Position numbers and translations under genes: made by a program. Below are positions 32,071 through 43,984 of a DNA stretch of 64,000 nt, piece after piece (position 1 is the first letter of the stretch; the number at the start of each line of letters is the position of its first letter). The stretch lies in NCBI RefSeq assembly GCF_002999335.1, contig NW_020312113.1:1-64000 (forward strand), given 5' to 3'. The DNA comes from Cyclospora cayetanensis. Taxonomy: Eukaryota > Apicomplexa > Conoidasida > Eucoccidiorida > Eimeriidae. The notes below the pieces were generated by a model. The model saw only the letters and a list, made by a program, of their open reading frames with translations. It was not told where the DNA came from and searched no databases.

Positions 32071-35000
32071 TTATTCCCCCCAGATAAACTCAATGAGGCT
32101 AGCAACCATGACATGGTCGCTGCTTAAGTTGTATATCTGGACCCCCTGGCGAATGGAGGAGAAGACTTTGGGGAGCCCTTCCTCTACATTCCCGGTGACC
32201 AAAATTCTTTCTACCTTTTGAGTACTGTAGCTTGGCATACGCACTGCGGCTCGATCCAAGTACCCGGCGCCTCGAGGCGAAGAGACGACCTTGGGATGAA
32301 GACACCTTTTCAGAACTGAGAACGGGGAATAGCCCTATGGAACGAATAAGAATGACACCAAGCGCAGATACAACTTTGGGAAAACCTTTTGAAGTCAGTC
32401 CCTCGAGCGCAACAAAAGAGGTAGGAACGAAGGCTTCGGTTGTTTTCAGAAGAGGGGCAGCTCATAGTACTACAGAGATGAAGGGAACCGACTGACTGCG
32501 CGGTTCACTAAGAGAAATGATGGCTTGCCTGTTGTGGCTTTTGCTTGATTCGACACCCCTGTTTCCACTTGTAAGTAAATCCCGCGCGGTAGCAAGTGCT
32601 GATGATGGAAAAGCCTTGTCCCGTGAGTGCCGCGGGGAGGCTTTTGGGCTCACCCTGTTCCGCAACATGCCTCCCCAGTCTATCTGCATACCAGAGGAGA
32701 TGCTGGTAGTCCTCGTCGATTTCTTCGAGAGGCTCCGACAAGGCATCAATGAAGAGTGAAGTCATTCTAAGATTTTCGGCTGCACCACAAGAGTCCTCAA
32801 CACGCAACTACACATGATGCACCCTGTGCGCCAGAAACAAAACAGAGTGCAACGCTAAAGGACAGCCGCGCGCATACACGAACACCTGCTTGCTATGCTG
32901 CCCAAACTGTGGGTAAGGCACTTCTAGACCAAAGCAACTGCACCTAAAGGCCCAGGGGCTAATATGGAAAGGGAGGGTCCACAGATGAAGACTGAGGTGT
33001 ACGCATTCTAGTGGGGAAGTCGCTTTTCTGTAGGCCAGGAAAGTTTGTCGGATTGGCATGAACCAGTGTGTACAGGCTCTTCATGGCCCCGGTGTGAAAG
33101 TGCTCGTTCCAGTCCGCTCCAAAAACAACTCCCAGGGAAAACGAATCAAGGCCTGCAATAAGCAAGAATACAAATGGCAAGGACCCGCTCCGGCATCAGC
33201 CTTAGAAATAAAGTTTCACGTGCCAACTCCAGAGGGACCGTCAATAGCCGTGCTAGAGTACGGTCGATCCTACAAGAGGACAAACCAGATTCGTCACCTT
33301 AAGAAAGATGCAGTGAACAACTAGACTACAGACAATTCATATGGTGCGAAACTGGATTACAGAGGAGCAAATAGAAAGAATGCACGGTCAGGAAGCCCTC
33401 GAATATCCCGGGCATAGTAAAGGGAAGGAAATACCTTTCTCGGCCTCTCCGCAGCTGCTGACAAGAACAGGAATTAAGCTTTCGAACTGAGCAGCGTCCC
33501 ATCCCTTGAGATGAGCCCCGAGCACAGCGAGTTGGCCCATGTTGGGAATGTTGAAGACGGTACCAACGAAGCCCTTTTCCCTATAGCGAATCGCCTGCTT
33601 CGTTTCACAAACTCCGTTGGGCTGAAACGGTTTTCGGAATACGGATATAATTGTCTGGGTGTTGGGCCTAAAAAGGGTCCTTGGTTGCGTCCCTATGAGG
33701 TTATTCAAGTACATGATTGAAGGCGTTCCCCAATCTGCAGTTGTGCTTATTGCGTTTAGCACGTATTGTATGTTTTCCAAAAACCGTGCCTCACTCCGAG
33801 GACGGAGCTTTTTGTTTTCTTGGAGCAAAACAGCTATTGCATCTACCTCATCTACAGCGAATCCTATTCCAGGCTTAAGAAAGGCAAAAAGTATTTGCAA
33901 GGCGTTGGGAACAACTAGCAAGGCGTTCCTGCAGACAGAAAAGCACAGGGAACGCAAGGCCGACAACAAAGTGACAGAAAACGGGCTTCAATAAGAGGCA
34001 ACTGGTCACACATGAGGGCAGAGTGATGCATAGACTGATTGGTGTAGAAATAACGGCGGGAGAATCACAGCACCCGGGCGGTGCGTCAGGCTCACAAACA
34101 GAGTGAGAGTTGCTCAGCATATCCTTTGTTCGCTGTTGTCTGTATGTGCTCTTACCACTGAATGTATGCAAGACGGAGTCTCGAGTGTGATTCTTTTATC
34201 ATAGCATCTCTGATCTTGTTCATAGTACGCTCGTGATCAATGACAAACAGTTGATACTCCTTGAGGCTCTCTTCCAGGGAACCAAGTCGTGGGGAATGGT
34301 GAAGATGGAGGCGTTGTACAGCTTCTTCTGGATTGTAGATTCTAGCCATTGGACGGTTGCCGCAGCTCTCCATGTGTATATCCTCAAAATGCTCAGGCTC
34401 ATCGCTTTCTTGATCCATCAAAGCTGCTAAGATATCCTCTTTCGAGGGACGCGAATCGAGGAACTTTTCCACTAACAAAATAGCAGCAAAAAAGCCTCCA
34501 AAATAGATATGCGGCAACTCATTACGTATACATTTCTAGATACGAGCACAAAAGGACGCAGTGCTATGCCTTGCTATGTTGCTAGGTAGGTAGCTAAGGA
34601 CGCGTGAATCACCTGATTGGCTACAATCTACCAGTGCGCGGCCTTTTTTTTGAACCTGAGCGTATTCAAAAAGTAGGCATATGTTGCTGACCATAGACCA
34701 TCGCATGGCAATGGGGTACTGTGGAGGTGAGCTGGAGGCTTGGGAAAGGGGACGATGGAGAAGTTCCCTTTCCTTTAGGTTGAGGGGGCAGTACTCTGTC
34801 TGGGCGTCCATTGGCTAGGAGCCATGCAGTCGGTACTCACTCCTACATAATCAAGTCAAAACAAGGCTTTAAAAACCGGGGCAATACATTTAACGCAAAG
34901 AGTACATCTGCCTATTCAGCATGTGTTTGACTCCCACAGAAAAGTGAGTATACGAGAAAAAAAAGGGAGAAGAGAGGGAAATATGAACCATACCAATTTG

Positions 35001-35362
35001 GCCCTCCTCTTTTTCCAACCTGCAATAAAAATTTGAAAATGCACAGGGATCGACGTTTCTGTTTTCATATGACGTCTAGAGGCCACTGCAAACGACTGTA
35101 CAGAGGGCAGGGCAAATCAGATTTCACTAGAAGGGATGGAGGAACAGTGTTGCTACGATGGCAATGAGTGGCCTGTTTACCACTCAGGCATGGATCGGCT
35201 TTTCCTCAACGCCTCCTGCCGAGCGCCTACACCGGGACCAAGGACACTGTCACTGCTGCGGCTACGCCTGAAACCAAATCTCCTTTTGATCCTTTCAGAT
35301 TGTACTGTGGCCAGCGCGGCAGCCAACACCAGGGATAATGTTGCCAAACGCATGCTATACAT
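32071..35362 (-). CDS. secreted endonuclease/exonuclease/phosphatase (EEP)-fold enzyme
   Basis: Eight exons keep phase: 35362-35181, 35019-34994, 34814-34692, 34471-34156, 33928-33435, 33152-33003, 32779-32654 and 32243-32071 (529 aa). The N-terminus MRLATLSLVLAAALATVQS is a signal peptide followed by a basic Arg-rich stretch. EEP landmarks occur in order: first strand LRLAYIQWN with Asn217, metal-site Glu253 in AIAVLLQEN, His355 in LAVLGAHLKG, Asp394/Asn396 in VVFGADWNEHF, a RMPSYSTQKVERIL segment, and Ser-Asp515-His516 near the end. The fold includes sphingomyelinases, inositol polyphosphate 5-phosphatases and nucleases. The RMPSY...RIL segment slightly recalls the RxPSY/PAWCDRIL signature of phosphoinositide phosphatases, but substrate cannot be assigned. 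About 200 residues before the fold are Ser/Pro-rich then helical. Exon 2 is only 26 bases. The start may be ATG 35362 or 35353. Confidence 0.8.
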
Positions 35363-37428
35363 CTCAAGTCTGGGGAAGAGGCAGACTTGAGGTATCTTTC
35401 GGGAAGAAAACAAAACGAACGAAAACTAAATTTGAGGAGACGTACCCGGCTGCGGTTTCGGACACTTATGCACAAATGGGGACAACTGTATGCTGTTTTA
35501 TTAATATATCGAAACGAAAAAAAAATACAAAAAAGAAACAATATAAAAACAATATTGACTGAAGACAACAGCCTCAAGCGGCGAAATACTCGTCCTGAGG
35601 CCACTTGACCACCAGAACAGATCTGCTTGCAGATCAAGCCATCAAGCAGCTTGTCCTCCTTTTTGATGTTTTTATACCTTTTCAAACATGCTTTAGTTAC
35701 TTTGGATAAGGTATTCTCATACTTTATCCAGGCTTTATCGACTCTCTGGACTGAGTTTCAAGGGCGCTTCCGGAGCAGGATTACGTCTCGTCCGCCCCTC
35801 CATGTATCCTTTAGACCGCTTCTCACGCTGCTCTGTAGAGCGTCTTGAACGTTGTCTAATCAAGCCCTCCTATCCTTGTATGCACTTATTCAAGTGTTGT
35901 TGGCATGCCTACACCATCTTTTGCTACCGCTCTACGCCAGCCCTTGCAAGTATCGATGTTGCAACTGGTTTCTTATAGGGAGGTCCCACTCTGAAAGCCA
36001 CGACGGCCTCCTTTTCTTGACGCATGCTCATCCGCATCCAGAAAGACCAAATTAGAGTGCATTCATGAACAGTATTAGAGGCGTAAATGTATGGGGAGAA
36101 GGATACGCAGAAATACAGCGCCTAACACAAGGAGGAAAACAGTCTAAACACGAACACTGAGTTACCTTCCCCTACTTCCGCATTGGGCAGCACCACCCTC
36201 TATGCTAATTTATGTACTTTGTGAAATTTTGAAAGGCAGAGCAGGAGCACTACATTTCCTCAAATTTTTGGAATAATATTGCTCAGCAGCCCACAAGAGA
36301 GAAGATCAAATATTTATACTACACTAAACGCTATAGTATGAACCATAGAGAGACCCCTGGAGCAGTGCCGTATTCATGCATCCTTCGGGAAGAAAGATAG
36401 AGCACTTACCATTCCAGTCAGCTGTGGTTCCCAAGCAGTTAAGGGACATACATTAATTCCAATCAGTTGTGGGTACTTTTCAATTTCCTTTTAGACTGCG
36501 TACAGTTTTGCTCATGAGGGGCTCGTGCCGCTGTGCTGCATCCGCACTAGGCTTACTGTGCATCACGCCATGGACCTAAAGTCGGAGGAGTGCGTCACTG
36601 CAAAACACTTTGCTTAAGGTCTCCGGGGGGAGACACTTGATAACAGACTTGATGCAGCCTCGATAATCAGATTGTGAGAAGTATTTCTCTACAAGAGCTC
36701 CGGACTTTCTTTCCCACAACTCTCAGGGTTCCGGCATGCAGGGGGAGACAGCTCGAAGTCGTGTTGCTATACTCCTGATTCACAGCTGTTTTCACGCATC
36801 ATCTAGGACACATGCGCACAGCATTGGTATTATGTTGCAGTGAATGAGATGTACGAACAGTCTAACCAATCAGTCAGTTCCTGTTTATTTTTATCAGAAG
36901 ATAACTAGTGTGGCAGAAAGCAGAGGTTTACGTAGCATATCCCGCCACACTAGCTACGTTGCGTTACACTGCTTGCATTTGACTACAAATCAGTAGAGAA
37001 ATGGCCGATCGGTTTATCAGGTCTAGGACCAGATAAATCGATTGGTCATTTCTCTTTGCCCAGTACGGAATGCACGCTTGTGTGCGTACAACATGTACAA
37101 CTAGCTGGGCATGCGCACAGTGCGTAAAGGGGTAGCTAGGAACGTGCACCCTAGCTCTCTCTTCCCATTCATTCAGGTGGAGATTTTTTAGGTGCCCGGG
37201 CAGCACCAGAAACCGTGTAATGTTTAGTAAAGCTTGCATCGAGTCTGAAGTCATATACCTGCCTGCGTAGGTTTGAGATGGGGCGTTGTAGCCCGTCACT
37301 ACTGTGTAGTAGAAGGTGCCGAGGTGTGTCACTTAGCCTGGAGAGGATCGTGGCCGGCAGTTGGAATGCGTTGAGGATATGGGCGTCGCGACACTCTCAG
37401 TAAGCCTACCGGCTGAGGAGGGGTGGTT
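35363..37428. other. intergenic region with inverted repeats
   Basis: Only short frames and no recognised gene. An A-rich tract lies at 35501-35555. Short inverted repeats cluster at 36905-36955 (CTAGTGTGGC and GCCACACTAG), just before the 24-bp hairpin listed separately. Confidence 0.5.
36995..37055 (+). repeat. long hairpin-forming inverted repeat, fully paired in + strand RNA
   Basis: Arms 36995-37018 and 37032-37055 are 24 bases. 21 positions are Watson-Crick pairs and the other three are all G opposite T, giving G-U wobbles in a + strand transcript (C-A mismatches on the minus strand). The 13-base loop can itself pair (GGTC with GACC) after one A-A mismatch, leaving a three-base loop. 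No gene overlaps it. Confidence 0.85.
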
Positions 37429-37670
37429 CTAAGGGCCCAGATGCACGCAGCTCAGAAATAAAGGCGAGCTCAAGGTTCGCGCTGTGTGGAGAGAGCCAAA
37501 GTACTCTGCGGCAGCAATGATGACAGCAGGAATGGCAGCAGTTATGGTCCTTGTGGTAAGGTCTCCCCCAATAAAGTGGGGTCCTCCTTGGCCCGACGTG
37601 GCTGGTGTACGCCACCACATCACGAAATCGTCTAAGGCGTTCAGCTCAATCCCAAACAAACACGTCTCTC
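37429..37670 (-). CDS. possible terminal exon of an unidentified gene
   Basis: After an acceptor-like TTTCTTTAAGCCTGTCAG, the minus strand reads GGETCLFGIELNALDDFVMW, then WRTPATSGQGGPHFIGGDLT, then a hydrophobic TITAAIPAVIIAAAEYFGSL, and stops at 37429. The sequence is protein-like and includes one possible membrane segment. The upstream exon is uncertain; a frame starting with MPPNRPQVSGFSRLF lies just upstream, but no convincing donor links the two. No family recognised. Confidence 0.4.
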
Positions 37671-37966
37671 CGCCTGACAGGCTTAAAGAAAGTCCCCTAA
37701 GAACCACTCAACGGTGGAGCAATGCTCATTCAGCGTTTTTTCCACGAAGACCCCCGGCAGAGGTATCCTGAGGGAGGAGCTGAACAGGCGGGAAAAGCCA
37801 CTGACTTGGGGACGGTTCGGAGGCATAACAGGCCTGTAAAGGTGACGCGAGCCTCAAAGGGGGGCTTATTCTCCCTGGAAAAAGCGTTTGGTAACGGCAA
37901 CGTGCGGGGGGCCGTAAAGGGCAAGGGGATCCTTCGCTTACACAAGGCCCCATGCAGTAGCAGGGG

Positions 37967-38878
37967 CTAGAGGCGCGTCCTCCTGGGTTTAGCCCTTTCC
38001 ATCTTTTCCAAAGAGGTGCCCTTGCGATGAGCTCCACCCGAGGCAATGAGGGATGCCCGAATAAAGTCCACCGCTGCCTGGTGCGTCTCGCGCTGCATGT
38101 CTGGAGTCCCGTCTTCCTGGGAAGGCACCCCGGAAGCAGGGGGGGCACCCTTACCCAGTTGCCGTTGCAGCACCCTAAGAAGACTCCGATTTGTGCTGTC
38201 TGCATAGGCGAGCACGTACAAAGAGACACGGGTTGCTAATGGTGCGCAGGCAGACGCGGAGGGGTATGAAGCAGGCGCAAGAAGATCAGGAGGAAGAAAA
38301 CAACGTGACAGACACAGAAAGCTCCATAGAGAAGGACCACACATTAAGAAGCATGCATGTACAAGGCGGCAGCGTTAGAGAAGCCACCAAAGAAAGGAGG
38401 TCCTTACGGAACAGCCCGTAGGAGAGAACTACCACGCAGACCGGAGCTGTTCCTTACCTCTCCAGAAGTGTTTCTTTTCTTTCGCATTGGCCTTCTGTGC
38501 TTCGACAACCGTCGCTTCAACATGACTAGACACCGCCTGGGCAGGCTCTTTGAACGCCCTCGCACTGTCGGGGCCTTCCGGGGCATCAACAAGCTCCTGA
38601 AAATCCCTAATATCAGGGATAGTCAGGCGCCCCTTCAGCAGGGGGGCCTTCGGTCTCTTGTCTACCGAACCCTTCCTCTTTGGAGCCTTAAATTTTGCCT
38701 TAGGAATCAGGGAGGGGGGGCCCTGCTCGCGGAGACCTTTCTTCGAAACTTTTCCCAGCTTGCTTCCCACGGGAAGCTCGCAACGCTTGACGGCCTTCGC
38801 AGCATGAAGTCCACCCCTAGATGTCCTCCAGATGTTCCCCTTAACGGGGGGGCCTTGATCTCCCGCCGCCTTAGCCAT
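37967..38878 (-). CDS. basic hypothetical protein, two exons, 217 aa
   Basis: Exons 38878-38458 and 38199-37967 join in phase at a GTAAGG donor and an ATGCAG acceptor. The chosen start, ACCATGG, has an ideal context; an upstream in-frame ATG at 38905 is possible. The first half is Lys/Pro/Gly-rich (KLGKVSKKGLREQGPPSLIP, KAKFKAPKRKGSVDKRPKAP). It is followed by LTIPDIRDFQELVDAPEGPD and a helical end (NRSLLRVLQRQLG, ETHQAAVDFIRASLIASGG) closing on KPRRTRL. The charge suggests a nuclear or nucleolar RNA/DNA-associated protein; this is inference only. No signal peptide. Confidence 0.65.
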
Positions 38879-39912
38879 GGTACATGCAAAGATTCGACTT
38901 AACATGCAAAGGGGCCCCCGGGGGCCCCCAGATACAAACGGGGACGGGCTCGAGAGGGAAACGCGCAGTAGGAGGAATAGTCGCGCAGCGATAATAATCT
39001 GCAAACAACAAGTGACATTCTACAAAAAAGAATTGCGAAGGAAACGCTGAAGGAAGAGATGCTTCAAGCCATTCTGGGCCCCACACACCAAAGCCCTAGA
39101 GGAGCGCTGAAACCTATCTCTGATACCCCCACTAATAATGGATCTACCGAAATCATCACCATATTATATCTATATATATAGGTCACTGTAGGGATTCTTG
39201 GTCCCTGTGGGTATTGGCCCCCGAGAAAACGCAATCCCTAAAATCCTTTGGGCGGCATTCCCCCATGGTCAGCCTCTAAAACGAACTCCCACCCTTTTTG
39301 CCACGAATGCCTTCGACCCTAGACTTCGAAGCCTGGGATATGTGTTGTGGCGTTAGTGTAAAGAGCCCATGCGAGTCAGTCCGCGTACGCCGCTTGGCCT
39401 GCTACGGAGTCGTCTACGGGCCACCTCAGCAGAGCTCAACTGAAGGCACCATGGTATTGTCATAGTGCTGTGCTGGAAAACAGCTCCTCTGGCTAGCTAT
39501 ACACCCAAAAAGCGCACAGCGCACAAACACTCTAAGCACCTCGGTAGGGTGCAGGCAAACAAACGTTAAAAGCTTGACAAACCCAGCCATAATACGGCGA
39601 CTAAGCACTGCACAACACCGACATCTAGCCATGGCTGTGCCAGCGTAGAAAGGAACTAATAGGGCCTTTCTCTTGACACAGAATCCTGGGCCTCGCACCT
39701 CCCCCTGCACTCGTTACACTTCACTTCGAGAACGCGAAGAATTGCTTGTTTGCTTTGTCTCGTGCTGATTGTAGAGTAGCGCTTGCTCGATACAAAAGGA
39801 CGCGACGTTGTGGGCGTGCGGGTTAAGTGTCATGGGTAACTGGTTGTGATTGACCAGATGCCCGCTTCCCTTGGGAAAACTTGGAGGGAAGCGGCCAGGG
39901 GAGGGCGGTAGT
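38879..39912. other. intergenic region, nothing recognised
   Basis: No protein-like frame. A short TATATATA stretch lies at about 39163-39181. It separates a gene starting at 38878 (minus) from a gene ending at 39913 (minus), so part of it should be the promoter of the former. Confidence 0.45.
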
Positions 39913-42900
39913 TCACTTAAGAAACACTAAAGACGAAGTTTGTAGTGCGTATAGAGTGAAGCGTCTGCTTATTGAGGCCTGCGGATGGAGAATCGTCACA
40001 GGGGCTACGGCAGCCGCGCGGAAGGCGCTTTTTAGGCAAGATAGAACGGCCAGTGTTCGACTGGAAAAGCTCTGAAGGCTGGCATCCCCAGAAGCAATAC
40101 AGGGCACGGCATTGAAAACAGCAGCGAAAGCAGGTCCTGCTGCACTCTGCAAGAAAAAGCAAAAGGTCTCCCACGTCACTTTGGCATCAGGGGCTCTTAG
40201 AGACTCCATTTTGCAATGTGCTCTAAGGGCCTCTCTGCTGCAACAGTCAGTCAGTGGTGCGCCAAGAGGCTGAGACGGAAGCTGACAGCAGCCAGGGAGG
40301 CTTGCGCCTTATTCAGCAACCCATGTGTAGTGCTGCTGCCAATTTCTTTTCAGCAGCAGTAGCAGCAGCCATTAAAATATACGCCAAGCTAGTCCGCAAA
40401 AGCGTTTTCTAGCAGCTGCTGCACCAACACTGAACAACCCCGTGCTGCTGATAAAACAGGAGCTCTGTACACGAGGAGGCGGTGCAGGCATGAGCGCATC
40501 GCTGCAGTCTCGGAAAAGCACACACATATACAGGTATGGCACCATGAGCGGCACCCACGCACTGCAGCAGCAGGAACGGCAACGCCACATGCCAGAGTAC
40601 AGGCAATCGAATTCTTGGCCGCAGCAACTGGATGGAGACACACAACCACCCCCAGAGAAAGGGTGGGCCTCACTTGTGTTGGTGCTTTGCAGCATGGGCT
40701 GCAGTGCCGAGTATCGCGGATCAATCAAAGCTGCGTCATGCTGTACAGACGCAAGGGCCTGCGCATGCAGTAATACAAACACGGAATCAAGCGCTGTCCT
40801 TGAACACCCCCCTCGATTCTTCCGGTGCCGCCTCTTCTTGAGGGGGCCGCCTCAGAAGTGCGCATTCAGCTGCAAAGCAACAGCATCAGCGCCCTCTGGC
40901 TGGTTCTAGTATGCGGTCCCGCAGCTACACAACAACGCTGTGACGCCTTACGAGCTCTCTGCTGAAGCGTACAGCCACTTGGGCGCCAACAACACCAAAG
41001 CCTGCGGTAAACAATCACGACTGCCGTATTACAGTCAACAGTGCACGTGGAAGGCCGCTACGCCGCAGGAGACAGACAACATTTAAGCATCCACCCCCCG
41101 TTTGTGAAGACGCGAACTGCCACTCGCTGCAGCAACAGCAGCCAGTCCTCACCTTTTCCCAAGGCGTTTAAAACGCACAGCCAGCCCGTGAGCGCTTCTG
41201 CCGCAGTTGCTGCTGCAGCTGCTGCCGCAACAATGGCATTGAGGGGTTCTGCCATAGTGAGCAGCAGCTGCTGCATCGCCGCGGACTCCGCTGCTGCTGC
41301 AGCATGCCACTGGCTGCCAAACAGCCCGCTTGACATCTCCGTTCTGCTCGGAGTTGCTGGCAGTGCTGCTTGCGTGCCATCCCCCTCGAGAGACTGCAGC
41401 AGACGTCAAGGGTCAAGCGCACGCCATACTTTGACAAAAGCCCCAGCAAGAGCAGTGACTACTGCATAAGCAAGAGGGAGGGCAACAGGCTCACCGATTC
41501 GTGAACCTGGCGCGCTTCAGCAGAGCAAAGCGTCGGTAGCAGTCGCAGGAGGGCGCTGTACAGCCGTAACTGCCGCAGAACCAGCGATGTTACTGCCTCA
41601 AAGACCTTAGGTACGCAGCAGCAAGCGTGGCGCATTCAGGAAGCCTCAGAAGAGGATACGGTGTACAGGCTTCAGTGCGCGGAGGCGGCAAGCACACGAC
41701 AGAAGGAGCAACCCTTTTATGCAGCTAGCCGCAGCTACCAACAGCAGCAGCCACCCACCGGCAGCTCGTCTTGTTGCTGCAGCAGCAGCAAATGAGATAG
41801 GTCGAGGCCACGCAAATCTGCAAGTGTCTCGGGGAAAACAAGGGGCTCCGGCTGCATCCATTCTCGGCATAGACATGCAAAAAGCAGCGACTGCATCAGC
41901 GGCCCCTTGATACCAACTGCGAAAGTCAGCAACCTCTTTCAGTGGGGGAAAGATTGCGGCATCTTGAGCCACTCTGGTGTCCTTACGTACGCCGTATCCT
42001 CCACCGCTGTAAGCGCCGTCGCTGCTGCTCGTGGCGCTGCCTTTGGGATTAGGAGCCAACGACTGCTGCTGAACGTAACGGGTCTTTGCTTGATTTACTG
42101 AAAGCTGCAGCGAGGAAACGGCTTGCCGCATGCCCAAGAGCGCAAGGATCTGCACCAGCCAAGGCGCAAACACCTGCTGCAGACACCTGCCGCCGCTGCG
42201 GGAGTCTAAAAAGTTTGCTCAGAGAGAAAGTGGCGAAAGCGACGCAGTGACGGACGGAAGAAGAGCTTGAACCTACAGGGACGTCCGTAGGCAGATCTTC
42301 CCAGCTCTCAGGCTTGTGCTGCAGGAGCAAGGCTGCTGCTGCAGCCGCCTGCAGCAGGCGCACGAGGAGTAGGCATTTTAGAGCGCAGCGAAGGGAAGCA
42401 TTACAAAAAGGGTATGGCCGGCAGTCTCAGAATGGCAAAACCGACAGCAGCAGGAGCAGCGATGGCAGGAGCAGGTGCCTGCAGCAGGTGTTTGCGTTGT
42501 GGATGTGTTTGCTGCTCACGTCTCTCCAGGGTCTGCTGTGGATTTCCGCTGTGTGCCGCTGCTGCAGCACTGACATAAGCCAGAGAAGCGCGAGAAAAGC
42601 GGCCCAAAAGAGGCTGCGGCAGCCACAAACAAAATGCAAGCTATACGCTTGCGTGTTCCCGCCACTTTGCAGTCCTAAGACGCCATAGAGCCCCCAGGTG
42701 CAACTCACGCTTCTTGGAGCGCGGAGGCGTCGACGGGCTGCGTTCGTGGTGCTGCTAGTGCTGCTGCTGTTGCGGCTGGGGTGATGGTGGAAGATGACGA
42801 GAGCAGCAGCAGGTGCTGCAGCCGCTGCTGCAGCACTTGCAGCACAGCAGTGACGGGAGCTGCAACGAGGGTCTTCGCGTGCTGCTGACTGGAGAACGCA

Positions 42901-43880
42901 TCCAGGTGCAGCAACAGCTGCTGCGATAAAGTGGCTGCTGCCGCAGAAAGCAGCAGCAGTACCCACGCTGCCAGAGCAATCGTCACAGATATGATCACTT
43001 CCACGAGGCCCTGCATTGCAAAACCCCGCCGCAGCACGGCAGACAGCCGGGCGTACAGAGACGCCAGAAGAAATGACAGTAGCTCGAGGATGTTCATTAA
43101 AAAAACGGGCAGCAAAAGAGCAGAAAGGGGGGTCTGCTGGGGGCGTAGAACGCATGCTGGCCTTTGGGGGGGAGGGGGGGAAGGGGAAGGCATGCCTTGA
43201 GTGCTGCAATCCGCAGCAGCGTCAAAAAGTCACCTAACCTGCAGAGTGCAGACACCTAGTGCGAGGGAAACACAGACAGGGGTAGAACTCACAGACGCCA
43301 GATGAAGGGACAGCACAGGCATGGGTAGCGGGCGGCATAGCAGCACGATGTGCTGCTGCCGCGCTGCATAGCGGTACGTGCAGCAAAACCTGTGCGCACA
43401 CACTTTCGAAGGCATGCGGTTGGTGTTCATACTTCTGCCGCACCTAGGGGACTCAGCCTTTCGCGGTAGGGCGTCGCATGTTTCGAAAAGGCAACAAAGA
43501 ACTCGACAATGGGGCAGTCCTCCCACTGGAGATGCGATGACGGTGTGGCAGGCGAAGCTTACGCGTGGCTTGCAGCCAGAAGGAGGGCCGCTAGCGGCAG
43601 CTGTACACCGCCTGTTGCTGCCAGTGCAGCAGCAGCAGCAGCGGCAGCAACGGCAGACAACCAGGTGCAGAGAAAGAGCTGTGGCAGCGGATCAAATACG
43701 GGGCGGAGACGAGGCAGCACGAAGGCTGAAAAGACACCCCAGCGACTGCCATCAGCTGGGGAAGTCGAGAGGGGTCGTAGGGAGGGCTGGCGCTGCTGCT
43801 TCTGGAGCAGCAAAAGCCGGTGCAGAGGATCTAAGTACGCTGCGGCAGCAGCTGCAGCAAAAGCAGGAGCAGCCACACAG
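39913..43880 (-). CDS. multi-exon gene for a hydrophobic, probably membrane protein (exon pieces only)
   Basis: Several minus-strand segments bounded by good splice signals read as hydrophobic protein. About 43730-43557 has FVLPRLRPVFDPLPQLFLCT and ends at GC|GTAAGC. About 43370-43280 has HIVLLCRPLPMPVLSLHLAS and ends at GTGAGT. 43102-42712 has NILELLSFLLASLYARLSAV, then GLVEVIISVTIALAAWVLLL, and ends at GTGAGT. About 42170-41900 begins FAPWLVQILALLGMRQAV. About 41372-41156 contains LLLTMAEPLNAIVAAAAA and ends at GTGAGG. About 40754-40688 has HDAALIDPRYSALQPMLQS. The last exon, 40237-39913, reads VTWETFCFFLQSAAGPAFAA and ends at the stop. Whether all belong to one gene, and the start, are unresolved. 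Ala/Leu runs come from CAG/CTG triplets and may mimic membrane segments. Family unknown. Confidence 0.45.
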
Positions 43881-43984
43881 AGAAAGTGCCGGAAAATCAG
43901 TCTTTTGAGGAGTGCGTTTAGCAGCTGCGGAGTGATCGGAGGGGTGGAAGAAGAAAAGGGCCAGCATGAAATTTAGGAGGCGGC

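Noticed and set aside
34536..34811. Alternative first exon for the EEP gene starting MDAQTEYCPLNL
   Set aside because: Another frame of the same sequence (ANGRPDRVLPPQPKGKGTSP) links in phase to the upstream signal-peptide exons and to the downstream exon with a better donor.
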